The notes: a model not told the origin generated them from the sequence alone. Numbered from the stretch's first letter, positions 32,571 through 41,603 are shown. The stretch is DNA of 64,000 nucleotides from Actinorugispora endophytica (GCF_004363075.1 NZ_SNYN01000014.1:1-64000), one strand, 5' to 3'. A program made the numbers and translations.

Positions 32571-33793
32571 TGGTCGACCAGAGCGTGGTGATCACGGGGC
32601 GGGGACTGGTCACCCCCGCCGGGATCGGCGTCACCGAGAACTGGACGCGCCTGTGCTCCGGCGAGTCCGCGGCCGTGCCAGGACCGGACCTGGGCCGACT
32701 CGGCGCGCAACTCCAGTGCCCCGTCCCGGGTTTCGACGCGGACCTGCTGCTGGGACGGCCCGCCGCCCGCCGCCTGGACCGCTTCAGCCAGCTGGCGATC
32801 GTGGCGGCCCGGGAGGCCGTCGGCGACGCCGGACTGAGCCCGGACACCTGGGACGGCGCGCGGGTGGCGGTGGTGATGGGATGTTCGGTGGGCGGTATCG
32901 CCACAGTGACGGCCCAGCACGTCAGGCTGCTCGACCGGGGCCCGGAGGCGGTCTCCCCGCTGACGCTGCCGATGGGACTGGGGAACATGGTCGCGGGCCA
33001 TCTCGCGATCGACCTCCGCGCCACGGGACCCAACCTGACCGTGTCGACGGCCTGCGCCTCGGGGGCCACCGCGATCGGCACCGCGCGGCAGATGCTGAGG
33101 TCCGGCGCGTGCGACATCGCCGTCGCCGGAGGGGCCGACGCGTCGCTGGACCGGCTCATCCTGTCCGCCTTCGCCCGCATGGGGGCCCTGACGAAGCGCA
33201 CCGCGGACCCGGCCACCGCCTCGCGGCCCTTCGACCGCGACCGCGACGGGTTCGTGGCGGCGGAGGGGGCGGGCGTCGTGGTCCTGGAACGGGAGGGCGA
33301 CGCCCGGGCACGCGGCGCGCGCGTCCACGCGCGGCTGGCCGGCTACGGGGCGTCCGCCGACGCGCACCACGTGACCAGCCCCCATCCGGAGGGAGTCGGC
33401 GCGCTGGCGGCCATGCGCGCCGCCCTCGCCGACGCGGACGCCGCCGGCCACGACGTCGACCACGTCAACGCGCACGGGACGTCCACGAAACTGAACGACC
33501 TCGCCGAGGGCCGGGCCATCCACGCGCTGTTCGGGGAGGAGGTGTCGGTGACCTCGACCAAGGGGGTCACCGGACACATGCTGGCCGCGGCCGGTGCGGC
33601 CGAGGCGGTCTACTCGACCCTGAGCATCGAGCACCGGATGGTGCCGCCCACCGCCAACCTCGAAGTCCTCGATCCCGAGATCCGAGTGGACGTGGTCGCC
33701 TCCGCCCCGCGTGCCCAGAGGGCCGACATGGTGATGAGCACCTCGTTCGGGTTCGGCGGCCAGAACGCCGCGCTGCTCGTCGCGGCCCCCTGA
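32570..33793 (+). CDS. Beta-ketoacyl-ACP synthase, KAS II (FabF)-like
   Basis: This 407-residue condensing enzyme has the Cys-His-His triad: Cys in VSTACASG (about 162), His in NAHGTST (about 302) and His in KGVTGHMLAAAG (about 336). The C-terminal GFGGQNAAL turn is also present. It overlaps the ACP gene by one base. A single KS without a chain-length-factor partner suggests a decarboxylative elongation step on the adjacent ACP. No acyltransferase, ketoreductase or dehydratase gene is nearby, so malonyl loading and reduction must come from the housekeeping pathway. Confidence 0.92.
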   Translation: MVDQSVVITGRGLVTPAGIGVTENWTRLCSGESAAVPGPDLGRLGAQLQCPVPGFDADLLLGRPAARRLDRFSQLAIVAAREAVGDAGLSPDTWDGARVAVVMGCSVGGIATVTAQHVRLLDRGPEAVSPLTLPMGLGNMVAGHLAIDLRATGPNLTVSTACASGATAIGTARQMLRSGACDIAVAGGADASLDRLILSAFARMGALTKRTADPATASRPFDRDRDGFVAAEGAGVVVLEREGDARARGARVHARLAGYGASADAHHVTSPHPEGVGALAAMRAALADADAAGHDVDHVNAHGTSTKLNDLAEGRAIHALFGEEVSVTSTKGVTGHMLAAAGAAEAVYSTLSIEHRMVPPTANLEVLDPEIRVDVVASAPRAQRADMVMSTSFGFGGQNAALLVAAP

Positions 33794-33842
33794 CCCGCGT
33801 CGACCGTAGAGCCCCCCGCACACTTCCGCGCCAGGAGCACTG

Positions 33843-35690
33843 ATGCCCTCCGTGAACACTTCCCCCCGCCCGCCCCTCCCCGGAGCCGGGCAGATCCCGT
33901 ATGAGGCAGCGGCGGAGCTGCGCCTTCTGCTGAGCGACGGCCGCTGCGTCGACGACGAGCGGTTCGCCGACCTGTTCGCCGACGAGCTCTTCACCCCCGT
34001 GGACGGCATGAGCCCCGCGGAGAACGCCGAGCGCTCCTACCGCGGGCTCCGCCATGTCGGCAGTCGGATGGAACCGGCGCGGGAGCTGGTCTCCACCGGC
34101 GCGGACCGCTTCTTCTCGTTGCACGAGTGGGCGGCCGTCGTCGACCCGACCATGGTGTCGATGATGACGATCCACTACAACCTCTGCATCGGCACGATCG
34201 CCGCGCTCGGTGGAGGCCGCCCCGAGATCGACGCCCTGCTCGGGGAACTGGAGCGCATGGACTCGATCGGGGTCTTCCTGGCGACCGAGCTCGGCTACGG
34301 CAACAACGTGGCGGCGATGCGGACCAAGGCGGTCTACGACCGGGAGGCCGATGAGTTCGTGATCACCACGCCGGGTCCGGAGGCCCGCAAGTTCATGCCC
34401 AACACGGGGCTCTCCGGGGTGGCGAAGCTGGGCGTCGTCCTCGCCCGGCTGGAGGTCGAGGGGAGGGATGAGGGGGTCTTCCCGTTCGTGGTGCGAATCC
34501 GGGACGGGGACGGCACGTGCCCCGGCGTGCGCGTCCAGCCGCTCGGGGACAAGCCGGGGCTGGCGCTGGACAACGCCATCACCACGTTCGACGGGGTCCG
34601 GGTACCACGCGCCCACCTGCTCGACGGCGGTGAGGACGTGGTCGCGGGCGGGGGCGCCGGCAGCGCCAGCACCAGACGCCTGCGGTTCGCGCGCGCCATG
34701 CAGCGGGTGCAGACGGGGAAGGTGTGCCTGACCTCCGGGGTGGTCGCCGCCGCCCGGGCCGGGGTGTACATCGCCGTCCGCTACGGCAATCGCAGACGGG
34801 TCGCCTCGTCGGGGCGGTCCGTGCCGGTCATGGCCCACCGCACCCACCACGACGCGCTGCTCGCCGCGATGGCGGAGATGTACGCGATGACCTTCCTGGT
34901 GAACGCGGCGAAGCGGCTCCACTCCAGCGGCCGGGACGCCGGTTCCGGCGAGGCGAAGCACGAGCTGGCCATCACCAAGGCGGTCGCGTCCTGGGCGGCC
35001 CAGGACGCGATCGCGACCTGCCGTGAGCGCTGCGGGGCCCAGGGCATGTTCTCGCGCAACCGCATCGCGACCTATGTCGCGCTGGCCCAGGGCACGGTGA
35101 CGGCCGAAGGCGACAACCAGGTGGTCCTGCTCGACGCGGCGCACGAGATGCTGCTCGGGCTCGCCTACACGCCGCCGGCCGACGCCGCGCCCGACATGGC
35201 GGCCCCCGACTCCCTGCGGACCCCCGAACAGCTCGCGCGTCTCTTCCGCCACCGTGAACGCCGCCTGTACGACGACGCGCGCTCTCTCCTGGCCGACACC
35301 CGGAGGAGCGGGGCGGACGCGTTCACGACCTGGAACACCACCAGTCCGAGGGCGGCCGAGTTCGGCAGGGCCCACGGCGTGCGCCGCGCGGTCGAGGAGT
35401 TCGCGGAAGCCGTGGCGCGCGCGGAGCACGAGGAGAGCCGGGAACTGCTCGGGTCCGTCCTCCTCCGCTTCGCGCTGGCCGAGGTGTCCCGGGACGCGAG
35501 CTGGTACCTGTGCGAGGGCGTGCTCTCCCCCGACCAGGTCCGGGGCCTGCCCGACCTGGTGGCAGAGCTCGACCTGCGGCTCCTGCCCCACTCGGAGGAG
35601 CTGGTGGGGGCGTTCGGCGTCTCCAACGACCTGCTCGGCGCGCCCATCGCCTCCGACGACTACTTCGCCGCGTACGACGACGCCGGGTGA
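33843..35690 (+). CDS. Acyl-CoA oxidase/dehydrogenase-family flavoprotein
   Basis: This 615-residue protein starts at ATG 33843 with AGGAG upstream. Its length and C-terminal helical domain match acyl-CoA oxidases more than classical dehydrogenases of about 380 residues. Features include SLHEWAAVVDPTMVSMMTIHYNL-like N-terminal helices, ATELGYGNNVAAMRTKA with the oxidase-type substrate and flavin loop, and GMFSRNRIATYVALAQGTVTAEGDN, which aligns with the FAD-binding turn. It would introduce an alpha,beta double bond in an acyl-CoA or acyl-ACP and pass electrons to oxygen. As third gene of the ACP-KS operon it probably acts on the elongated chain. Product unknown. Confidence 0.85.
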   Translation: MPSVNTSPRPPLPGAGQIPYEAAAELRLLLSDGRCVDDERFADLFADELFTPVDGMSPAENAERSYRGLRHVGSRMEPARELVSTGADRFFSLHEWAAVVDPTMVSMMTIHYNLCIGTIAALGGGRPEIDALLGELERMDSIGVFLATELGYGNNVAAMRTKAVYDREADEFVITTPGPEARKFMPNTGLSGVAKLGVVLARLEVEGRDEGVFPFVVRIRDGDGTCPGVRVQPLGDKPGLALDNAITTFDGVRVPRAHLLDGGEDVVAGGGAGSASTRRLRFARAMQRVQTGKVCLTSGVVAAARAGVYIAVRYGNRRRVASSGRSVPVMAHRTHHDALLAAMAEMYAMTFLVNAAKRLHSSGRDAGSGEAKHELAITKAVASWAAQDAIATCRERCGAQGMFSRNRIATYVALAQGTVTAEGDNQVVLLDAAHEMLLGLAYTPPADAAPDMAAPDSLRTPEQLARLFRHRERRLYDDARSLLADTRRSGADAFTTWNTTSPRAAEFGRAHGVRRAVEEFAEAVARAEHEESRELLGSVLLRFALAEVSRDASWYLCEGVLSPDQVRGLPDLVAELDLRLLPHSEELVGAFGVSNDLLGAPIASDDYFAAYDDAG

Positions 35691-35769
35691 CCCCGGCCGT
35701 CCGCCGGTCCGGAGCGCCGTCCGCGGGGTTCGGGCCGGCGGACGGGGCGCCGCGGGCGCGCGTCCGCCG

Positions 35770-37395
35770 TCAGCCCTCCTCCTCGACGCCTCCGGCGAGG
35801 AGGACGTCGAGGGTGAGGTCGGGGTGGTCGCGCTGGATGACCTTGAGCCGCCACTTGTTGTGCACCAGGACCAGCAGCTCGTTGTCGGAGCGGCGGGTCA
35901 GGACCTCGGCGCCGGACAGGCCGTGCAGGGCGGGGGCGGAGTCGGGGTCGGTGCGGCGGGCGGTGCCGTAGTCCAGGTGGGCGAGTTCGATGGGGGCGTT
36001 GAACTCGTGCTCCATGCGGTGCTTGACCACGTCGAACTGGAGCGGGCCCACGGCGGCCAGGACGGGGGCCTGGTCGCCGCGCACGTCCGAGACCAGGACC
36101 TGGACGACGCCCTCGGAGTCGAGCTGGTCGATGCCGCGGCGGAACTGCTTGTAGCGGCTCACGTCGATGGCGCGGGCCACGGCGAAGTGCTCGGGCGCGA
36201 AGCTGGGGATGGGCGGGAACTCGACCTTGGGGCCGTCGTAGAGGGTGTCGCCCACGCGCAGCGACTGGGCGTTGACCAGCGCGATCACGTCGCCCGCGAA
36301 CGCGGTGTCGATGGTGTGGCGCTCGCTGCCGAACACGGCCTGGGTGTACTTGGTGGCGAAGGGCTTGCCGGTGGCGGCGTGGGTCAGGACCATGCCGCGG
36401 TCGAAGCGGCCCGAGCAGATGCGCACGAACGCCATCCGGTCGCGGTGGGCCTTGTCCATGTTGGCCTGCATCTTGAACACCAGCCCCGAGAACGGCGCCT
36501 CGACCGGGCGGGGGCGGCCCTGGTTGTCGGCGCGGGGGGTGGGCGCCGGGGCGATGTCCACGAGGGTGCGCAGCAGCTGGGCGACGCCGAAGTTGGGCAG
36601 CGCCGCGCCGAACATCACGGGCGAGGACTTGCCCGCCAGGAACGACTCGGGGTCGTAGTCCGCGCCGATCTCGGTCATGAGTTCGAGCTCCTCGACCGCC
36701 TGCTCCCAGGCCGGGCCCTCGAGCCGGGCGGCCTGCTCGTCGGTGAGGCGCTCCTCGCGGGCCTTGGTGGCGCCGCCGGGGGTGCGGTGGAGTTTGACGT
36801 AGCCGCCGCCGTTGCGGTCGACGAGGCCGCGGAAGTCCCCGGCGATGCCCACGGGCCAGTTCAGCGGGGTGGGACGCAGCCCGATGCGCTGCTCGATCTC
36901 GTCCAGCAGCTCCAGGGGCTCGCGGCCGGGCCGGTCCCACTTGTTGACGAAGGTGATGACCGGGATGCCCTGGTTGCGCGCCACGTCGAACAGCTTCAGG
37001 GTCTGCGGCTCCAGGCCCTTGGCCGAGTCCAGCAGCATGATGGCGGCGTCGACCGCGGCCAGCACCCGGTAGGTGTCCTCGGAGAAGTCGGCGTGGCCGG
37101 GCGTGTCGAGGAGGTTGAGCACGTGGCCGTCGTAGTCGATGCGCAGGGCGGCCGAGGTGATGGAGATGCCGCGGGCCTGCTCCATCTCCATCCAGTCCGA
37201 GGTCACGCCCTTGCGGTCGCCCTTGCCGTGCACCGCCCCGGCCGAGGTGATGGCCGCCGCGTGCAGCGCGAGCGCCTCGGTGAGGGTGGACTTTCCGGCG
37301 TCCGGGTGCGAGATGACCGCGAACGTGCGCCGCCGCGCAGCCTCACCGACCGCTTCGGAGTTCTTGCTGGTCGGGGTATGCGCTGCAACAGTCAC
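35770..37395 (-). CDS. prfC: Peptide chain release factor 3
   Basis: This 541-residue translational GTPase starts at GTG 37395 with GGAGA upstream. G1 is SHPDAGKSTLTEAL (about 29), the switch I region has ARGISITSAAL, G3 is DTPGHADFSEDTYRVL and G4 NKWDRPGREP. The C-terminal domains show VYLVAKGL-type sequence on the opposite strand only, so the minus frame is the real one. RF3 recycles RF1 and RF2 after peptide release. Length and all GTPase motifs are intact. It is monocistronic. Confidence 0.95.
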   Translation of the reverse strand: MTVAAHTPTSKNSEAVGEAARRRTFAVISHPDAGKSTLTEALALHAAAITSAGAVHGKGDRKGVTSDWMEMEQARGISITSAALRIDYDGHVLNLLDTPGHADFSEDTYRVLAAVDAAIMLLDSAKGLEPQTLKLFDVARNQGIPVITFVNKWDRPGREPLELLDEIEQRIGLRPTPLNWPVGIAGDFRGLVDRNGGGYVKLHRTPGGATKAREERLTDEQAARLEGPAWEQAVEELELMTEIGADYDPESFLAGKSSPVMFGAALPNFGVAQLLRTLVDIAPAPTPRADNQGRPRPVEAPFSGLVFKMQANMDKAHRDRMAFVRICSGRFDRGMVLTHAATGKPFATKYTQAVFGSERHTIDTAFAGDVIALVNAQSLRVGDTLYDGPKVEFPPIPSFAPEHFAVARAIDVSRYKQFRRGIDQLDSEGVVQVLVSDVRGDQAPVLAAVGPLQFDVVKHRMEHEFNAPIELAHLDYGTARRTDPDSAPALHGLSGAEVLTRRSDNELLVLVHNKWRLKVIQRDHPDLTLDVLLAGGVEEEG

Positions 37396-37491
37396 CGGTA
37401 CTCGTCTCCTCGTCGACTTCCCCAGCGAATCTACCCCAAAGGCGTCGGCCTCCGGGCTTGACGGGAGGGCCCGCCAGACGATTCACTCGTG

Positions 37492-37505
37492 ACCGACTGG
37501 TCGGT
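37492..37505. promoter_or_regulatory. Inverted repeat ACCGACTGGTCGGT, TetR-type operator
   Basis: Perfect 6-bp arms (ACCGAC/GTCGGT) around a 2-base centre lie 25 bases before the start of the quinone oxidoreductase gene. The form and spacing are typical of TetR-family operators. No TetR gene is in the window next to it. Confidence 0.6.
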
Positions 37506-37529
37506 ATCCCGGGATGTCGGAGGCAGACG

Positions 37530-38516
37530 GTGAAAGCGTTGCGGGTCCACGAGCTGGGCGAGCCCAAGGACGTCCTGCGCCTCGACGAGGTGGCGGTTCC
37601 CGAGCCGGGGCCGGGCCAGGTCCTGGTGCGGGTGCGCGCCGCCGGGGTCAACTTCCCCGACGCGCTCATGTGCCGGGGGCTCTACCAGGAGAAGCCGCCG
37701 CTGCCCTTCACCCCGGGGGTGGAGCTGTGCGGCGAGGTCGCCGGCCTGGGCGACGGCGTCACCGGGCGGACCGAGGGCGAGCGGGTGATCGGCTCCCCGG
37801 CACTGCCCGCCGGGGCGTTCGCCGAGTACGCGCTCATGGACGCGGGCCGGGTGTTCCCCGCCCCGCCCTCCCTCACCGACGAGGAGGCGTCCGCGCTGTT
37901 CATCGGCTACCAGACGGGATGGTTCGCGCTGCACCGCCGCGCGGGGCTGCGCCGGGGCGAGACGGTCCTGGTGCACGCGGCGGCGGGCGGGGTGGGCAGC
38001 GCGGCGGTCCAACTGGCCAAGGCCGCGGGCGCGCGGGTGATCGGGGTGGTCGGCGGCGCGGCGAAGGCCGGGTACGCCCGGGACCTCGGCGCGGACATCG
38101 TCGTGGACCGGCACGCCGACGACTTCGTGTCGGTGGTGAAGGAGGCCACGGAGGGGCGCGGGGCCGACGTCGTCTACGACCCGGTCGGCGGGGACTCCTT
38201 CACCCGCTCCACCAAGTGCGTGGCCTTCGAGGGCCGTATCCTGGTCATCGGCTTCGCGAGCGGGACCATCCCGACCCCCGGCCTCAACCACGCGCTGATC
38301 AAGAACTACTCGCTGGTGGGCCTGCACTGGGGCCTGTACAACAAGCGCGACCCCGCCCTGGTGGCCCGGTGCCACGAGGAGCTGACCGCACTGGCAGAGC
38401 GAGGGCTCGTCAGGCCCGCGGTCAGCGAGACCCTCGCCCTGGAGGCGCTGCCCGACGGCGTCCAGCGGCTCGCCGACGGGGGGAGCGTGGGGCGGCTGGT
38501 GGGGGTGCCCGCGTAA
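37530..38516 (+). CDS. NAD(P)H:quinone oxidoreductase-like MDR enzyme
   Basis: This 328-residue zinc-free medium-chain reductase starts at GTG 37530 (MKALRVHELGEPKDVLRLDE) behind GGAGG; the frame is open 24 codons further but without homology. The N-terminal GroES-like domain has GVNFPDALMCRGLYQEKPPLPFTPGVELCGEV. The Rossmann motif is VHAAAGGVGSAAVQLAKAAG (about 145). YDPVGGDSFTRSTKCVAFEGRILVIGF is typical of the QOR family. A TetR-type palindrome overlaps its promoter region. A short-chain dehydrogenase gene follows after 176 bases. The substrate is unknown. Confidence 0.88.
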   Translation: MKALRVHELGEPKDVLRLDEVAVPEPGPGQVLVRVRAAGVNFPDALMCRGLYQEKPPLPFTPGVELCGEVAGLGDGVTGRTEGERVIGSPALPAGAFAEYALMDAGRVFPAPPSLTDEEASALFIGYQTGWFALHRRAGLRRGETVLVHAAAGGVGSAAVQLAKAAGARVIGVVGGAAKAGYARDLGADIVVDRHADDFVSVVKEATEGRGADVVYDPVGGDSFTRSTKCVAFEGRILVIGFASGTIPTPGLNHALIKNYSLVGLHWGLYNKRDPALVARCHEELTALAERGLVRPAVSETLALEALPDGVQRLADGGSVGRLVGVPA

Positions 38517-38692
38517 CCGCGCCGGACCGCCCCGAAGACACACCCCGCCCTCCCAAAGGGGGGCCGCCCGCACCCGAATCGTGAAGCCGCCTGCTCCCGG
38601 CTCCCACCATCCCCGGCGCCGCCCTGGCTCCGGGGCCAGACAGTACTTACCTGTGGACAACCCGAGAGGGCCGCGTAGAGAGGACCCCTTCC

Positions 38693-39481
38693 ATGGGCCG
38701 ACCGTTCATCTTCCCCGGCCGGACGATCGTCGTCACCGGTGGCGCGAACGGCATCGGGTACGCGCTCGCCGAACGCTTCCTCGCCGAAGGCGCGGCGCGC
38801 GTGGTGATCGCCGACCTGGACGGCGAACGCGCCGAGGCCGCGGCCGCCGGGCTTGGCGGGAGCGCGCGGGGGTGCGCGCTGGACGTCACCGACCCCGCCG
38901 CCGTGGCCGGGGTGATCGACGCGGTCGAGCGGGAGGGCCCCATCGACCTGTGGTGCTCCAACGCCGGGGTCGGCACCGGCGGCGGGCTGGGCTCCGCCGA
39001 CGAGTGGGACGTCACCTGGCGGCTCCACGTCCAGGCGCACGTGCACGTCGCCCGCCTGCTGATCCCCCGGATGGTCGAACGCGGCTCCGGCCACCTGCTC
39101 GTCACCGCGTCGGCGGCGGGCCTGGTCACCAACATCGACTCGGCCCCCTACTCGGTGACCAAGCACGGCGCGGTCGCCCTCGCCGAGTGGCTGGCGATCC
39201 GGCACGGCGACGAGGGCGTCGACGTCTCCTGCCTGTGCCCCCTCGGCGTCAACACCGCGATGACCGCCGACGACGGACCCGACGCCGCCACCCGCCTGGG
39301 CGGCGACTACCTCGAACCCGCCGACGTGGCCGAGTCCGTGGTCGCGGCCCTGACCGAGGGCCGGTTCCTGATCCTGCCCCAACCCCAGGCCGCCGTCATG
39401 GAGCAGCGCCGCGCCTCCGACCGCGACCGCTGGCTGTCCGGCATGCGCCGGGCCAGAGCCCGGTTGCGAAGCGGGAGCTGA
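38693..39481 (+). CDS. Short-chain dehydrogenase/reductase
   Basis: This 262-residue classical SDR has the cofactor motif VVTGGANGIGYALAERF with TGxxxGIG (about 15-21). The acidic residue after beta2 in IADLDGERAE favours NAD(H). NAG is in CSNAGVG, the catalytic Ser in LLVTASAAGL and YSVTK gives Tyr and Lys. The ribosome-binding site is GAGAGGA. It may share regulation with the upstream quinone reductase gene but probably has its own promoter. The sequence does not fix the substrate. Confidence 0.88.
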   Translation: MGRPFIFPGRTIVVTGGANGIGYALAERFLAEGAARVVIADLDGERAEAAAAGLGGSARGCALDVTDPAAVAGVIDAVEREGPIDLWCSNAGVGTGGGLGSADEWDVTWRLHVQAHVHVARLLIPRMVERGSGHLLVTASAAGLVTNIDSAPYSVTKHGAVALAEWLAIRHGDEGVDVSCLCPLGVNTAMTADDGPDAATRLGGDYLEPADVAESVVAALTEGRFLILPQPQAAVMEQRRASDRDRWLSGMRRARARLRSGS

Positions 39482-39690
39482 CCCCGGGCGCACGTCCCGC
39501 GCCGAGCGCCCCCCGCGACCCGCACAGGGGTTTCTACCGGTCGCGGGGGTGTTCCGGGCTCTGTCGGGTCGGGGTCCGCTCGGGGCCTGTGACGGCGGGC
39601 GGCGACGGCGGGTGGGACTGGAGGCCCGCGCGTATCCGCCGGACGTCCGTGACGCGGCGGGCAGGGAACCACTCCTGCCCTCGCTCGCGA

Positions 39691-39750
39691 CGATCATGGG
39701 CTTTCCGCCCTTTCAGGATCCGAAACGGGCAGAAGGCTCAAGATCATCGA
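39691..39750. repeat. Diverged palindromic element, family P2, copy d
   Basis: The arms CGATCATGGGCTTTCCGCCC (39691-39710) and the complementary stretch at 39728-39750 form an imperfect hairpin. The core GGGCTTTCCGCCC and loop-side CCGAAACGGGCAGAAGG match the other P2 copies, but the flanks with GAATTCGGGC are missing. Confidence 0.6.
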
Positions 39751-39946
39751 TCGGCGTCCCCGAGATCCGCGTCTCCAGATACAGGACCTGGCCTCGAGCA
39801 GGAATCGTGATCACCTGGAATCCCGCCATGAGCACCGAACCAGGGCCTTAGCCGCCAACTGCCAACACAGCTGGAGACTCGATGGAGCAGGCTGCTCCCG
39901 TCCCGAAGCCGTCACCCTGCCGCCTCGCCGTTCCGGCGGCGGGCCG

Positions 39947-40123
39947 GTGAGCGTCTGCCTCACCTCGTTCCCCGGGGTGGTGGAGAGCGTCGCGCCCGCG
40001 CGGCGGTTCGTCACCGGGGTCCTGCGGATCGCCCCCGGGGTCACCGTCCCCGAGGCGTTCGTGGACCGGGCCGAGCTGATCACCTCGGAGCTGGCCGCCA
40101 ACGCGGTGCCGCACACCCGGTCT
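39947..40123 (+). pseudogene. Truncated ATP-binding anti-sigma-factor-like (RsbW/SpoIIAB) fragment
   Basis: The frame from GTG 39947 encodes TSFPGVVESVAPARRFV and AELITSELAANAVPHTRS, the first helix and N-box of actinobacterial regulatory HATPases. Normal members go on for about 80 more residues to the G1 and G2 boxes. Here similarity stops at HTRS, exactly where a P1 inverted repeat begins. The frame then reads through the repeat into unrelated sequence. A 22-codon ORF from ATG 39882 overlaps its start as GTGA. The gene was most likely broken by insertion or recombination at the repeat. Confidence 0.6.
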
Positions 40124-40198
40124 CCCTCCGCTGATCTTGACCTTTCCGGGGTCTCAACCGCTTCCCAGACCCCGAAAACGTCAAGATCGGCGGAGGGA
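40123..40198. repeat. Dispersed inverted repeat, family P1, copy 2
   Basis: Arms of 32 bp (40123-40154 and 40167-40198, three mismatches) with the loop CAACCGCTTCCC, the reverse complement of the loop in the other copies. This copy is therefore inverted relative to them. It abuts the truncated anti-sigma-like fragment. Confidence 0.8.
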
Positions 40199-40340
40199 AA
40201 GCGAGGGGAAACGGACACCACGGACAACCGGGGAGCCACCCGCCCGCCTGCTCATCCGAGGGCGGTGCTGAGGGCGGGGCGGTCGGTGCGGCCGTGCTCG
40301 CCGTCGAGCGCGCGAAGGGCGGACCCCCGTCCGCTCCCGG

Positions 40341-41603
40341 TCAGGCGTCGAACAGGGTCTCGCCGACGAAGCCGCCCTCCTCGCAGCCCGGGGGGATCGC
40401 GAAGACCGCCGACCCGATCGGGCTGATCCACTCGTTGAGCAGGTCGAGCTCGTCCAGGCGCTTCTGGATGGGAACGAACTGGCGGTCCACGTCGGCCTGG
40501 AACGAGGCGAAGACGAGACCGGCGTCCTGGCCCTCGGACCCGGTGACGGGCAGGTCGTAGTTGTACGCGCGGCGGAAGATCCGTTCGGCGGGGTCGTCCG
40601 TTCGCGCCCGGCGGATGTGCGCGAACTCGGCGATCACCGGGAAGCCGAGCGGTGTGACGGCGTCGAAGTCGGGCTCGTCGTGCTCCCGGGAGCCCGTCAA
40701 CGGGGCCCCGTCGGCCAGGCGGCGGCCGACCGACTCCTCCCGCCCCGACCGGTCGAGGCGGTCCCACTTGTCGAGGTCCATCGCGATCCGGCGGATGACC
40801 AGGCTCGTGCCGCCGCGCAGCCAGTCGGGGTTGCCGCCGCCGTCCCAGACGATCCGCTCGAAGTCGTCGGTGCCCGGGGCCGTGTTGACGGTCCCGTCGA
40901 CCTGCCCCATGAGGTTGCGCATCGTGGTCCCGGCGGCCTCCGAACCGCGGGCCCGCCGGAAGCCGGCCTGGACCCAGCGCACCGCGCCGAACGCCCGCAC
41001 GTCCTTGGTCAGCATCCGGGTGGCGTGCGCGACGGTCAGGGGGTCGTCGGCGCAGACCTGCAGCAGCAGGTCGCCGTCGCTCCACTCGTCGCGCAGCCGG
41101 TCCACGGCGAACTCCGGCAGTGGCCGGAGCCAGGACGGCGCGGCGTCGGGGGCGACGCGCTCGACCAGGCCGGGACCGAACCCGAAGGTCACGGTCAGCC
41201 GGGCCGGGACGTAGGCGAGTTCGGGCTCCGAGTCGGCCAGCGCGGCGTCGCCCTGGGAGAGCTTCGCGACGTCGTCGGTCAGCAGCGTCAGCAGGCGGCG
41301 CGTCCTCTCCCGGTCGACGTCGGCGGCCAGGTCGAACGCGACGAAGTTCGCGTGCGCCTGCGGCGGGGTCTCGACCCCCGCCTGGTGGGGGCCGTGGAAC
41401 GGGACGGTCTCGCCCCCGTCCGGCTCCTCGGGCGCGGGCGCGGGCGAGGGCGCGGGCGCGGGTGGCTCGCCCCGGCCGGCGAGCAGGTCCGCGCCCACCA
41501 GGGCGGACGCGCCGAGACCGGCGGCGGCGCCGCCGAGGAGGAGGTGCCGCCGACTGAACGGCGTCCGGGGTCTTTCCGCGCTGCCCTGCCGGTCGCCGTC
41601 CAT
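40341..41603 (-). CDS. Tat-exported DyP-type peroxidase (EfeB/DtpA-like)
   Basis: This 420-residue protein has the twin-arginine signal FSRRHLLLGGAAAGLGA near its N-terminus, followed by a Pro/Ala-rich linker. The DyP motif GxxDG is present in MGQVDGTVNT (Asp at about 235). The proximal haem His is in EFAHIRRA (about 328) with Arg nearby. It is the last gene of an operon with CopC-like and PCu(A)C-like genes and starts one base inside the end of the latter. As I recall, Streptomyces DtpA sits in a comparable copper-trafficking operon and supports maturation of a copper radical oxidase. EfeB of the iron-uptake system is the alternative label, but no EfeU or EfeO is here. Confidence 0.9.
   Translation of the reverse strand: MDGDRQGSAERPRTPFSRRHLLLGGAAAGLGASALVGADLLAGRGEPPAPAPSPAPAPEEPDGGETVPFHGPHQAGVETPPQAHANFVAFDLAADVDRERTRRLLTLLTDDVAKLSQGDAALADSEPELAYVPARLTVTFGFGPGLVERVAPDAAPSWLRPLPEFAVDRLRDEWSDGDLLLQVCADDPLTVAHATRMLTKDVRAFGAVRWVQAGFRRARGSEAAGTTMRNLMGQVDGTVNTAPGTDDFERIVWDGGGNPDWLRGGTSLVIRRIAMDLDKWDRLDRSGREESVGRRLADGAPLTGSREHDEPDFDAVTPLGFPVIAEFAHIRRARTDDPAERIFRRAYNYDLPVTGSEGQDAGLVFASFQADVDRQFVPIQKRLDELDLLNEWISPIGSAVFAIPPGCEEGGFVGETLFDA

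Larger units (their letters stand above)
39482..40340. other. Gene-poor stretch with repeats and a gene fragment
   Basis: This 859-base stretch between the SDR gene and the peroxidase gene has no intact gene that I can support. It holds a diverged P2-type hairpin (39691-39750), the N-terminal fragment of a serine/threonine-kinase-like anti-sigma protein (39947-40123), and a P1 inverted repeat that begins where the fragment's similarity stops (40123-40198). It looks like a decayed or recombined site. Confidence 0.6.
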
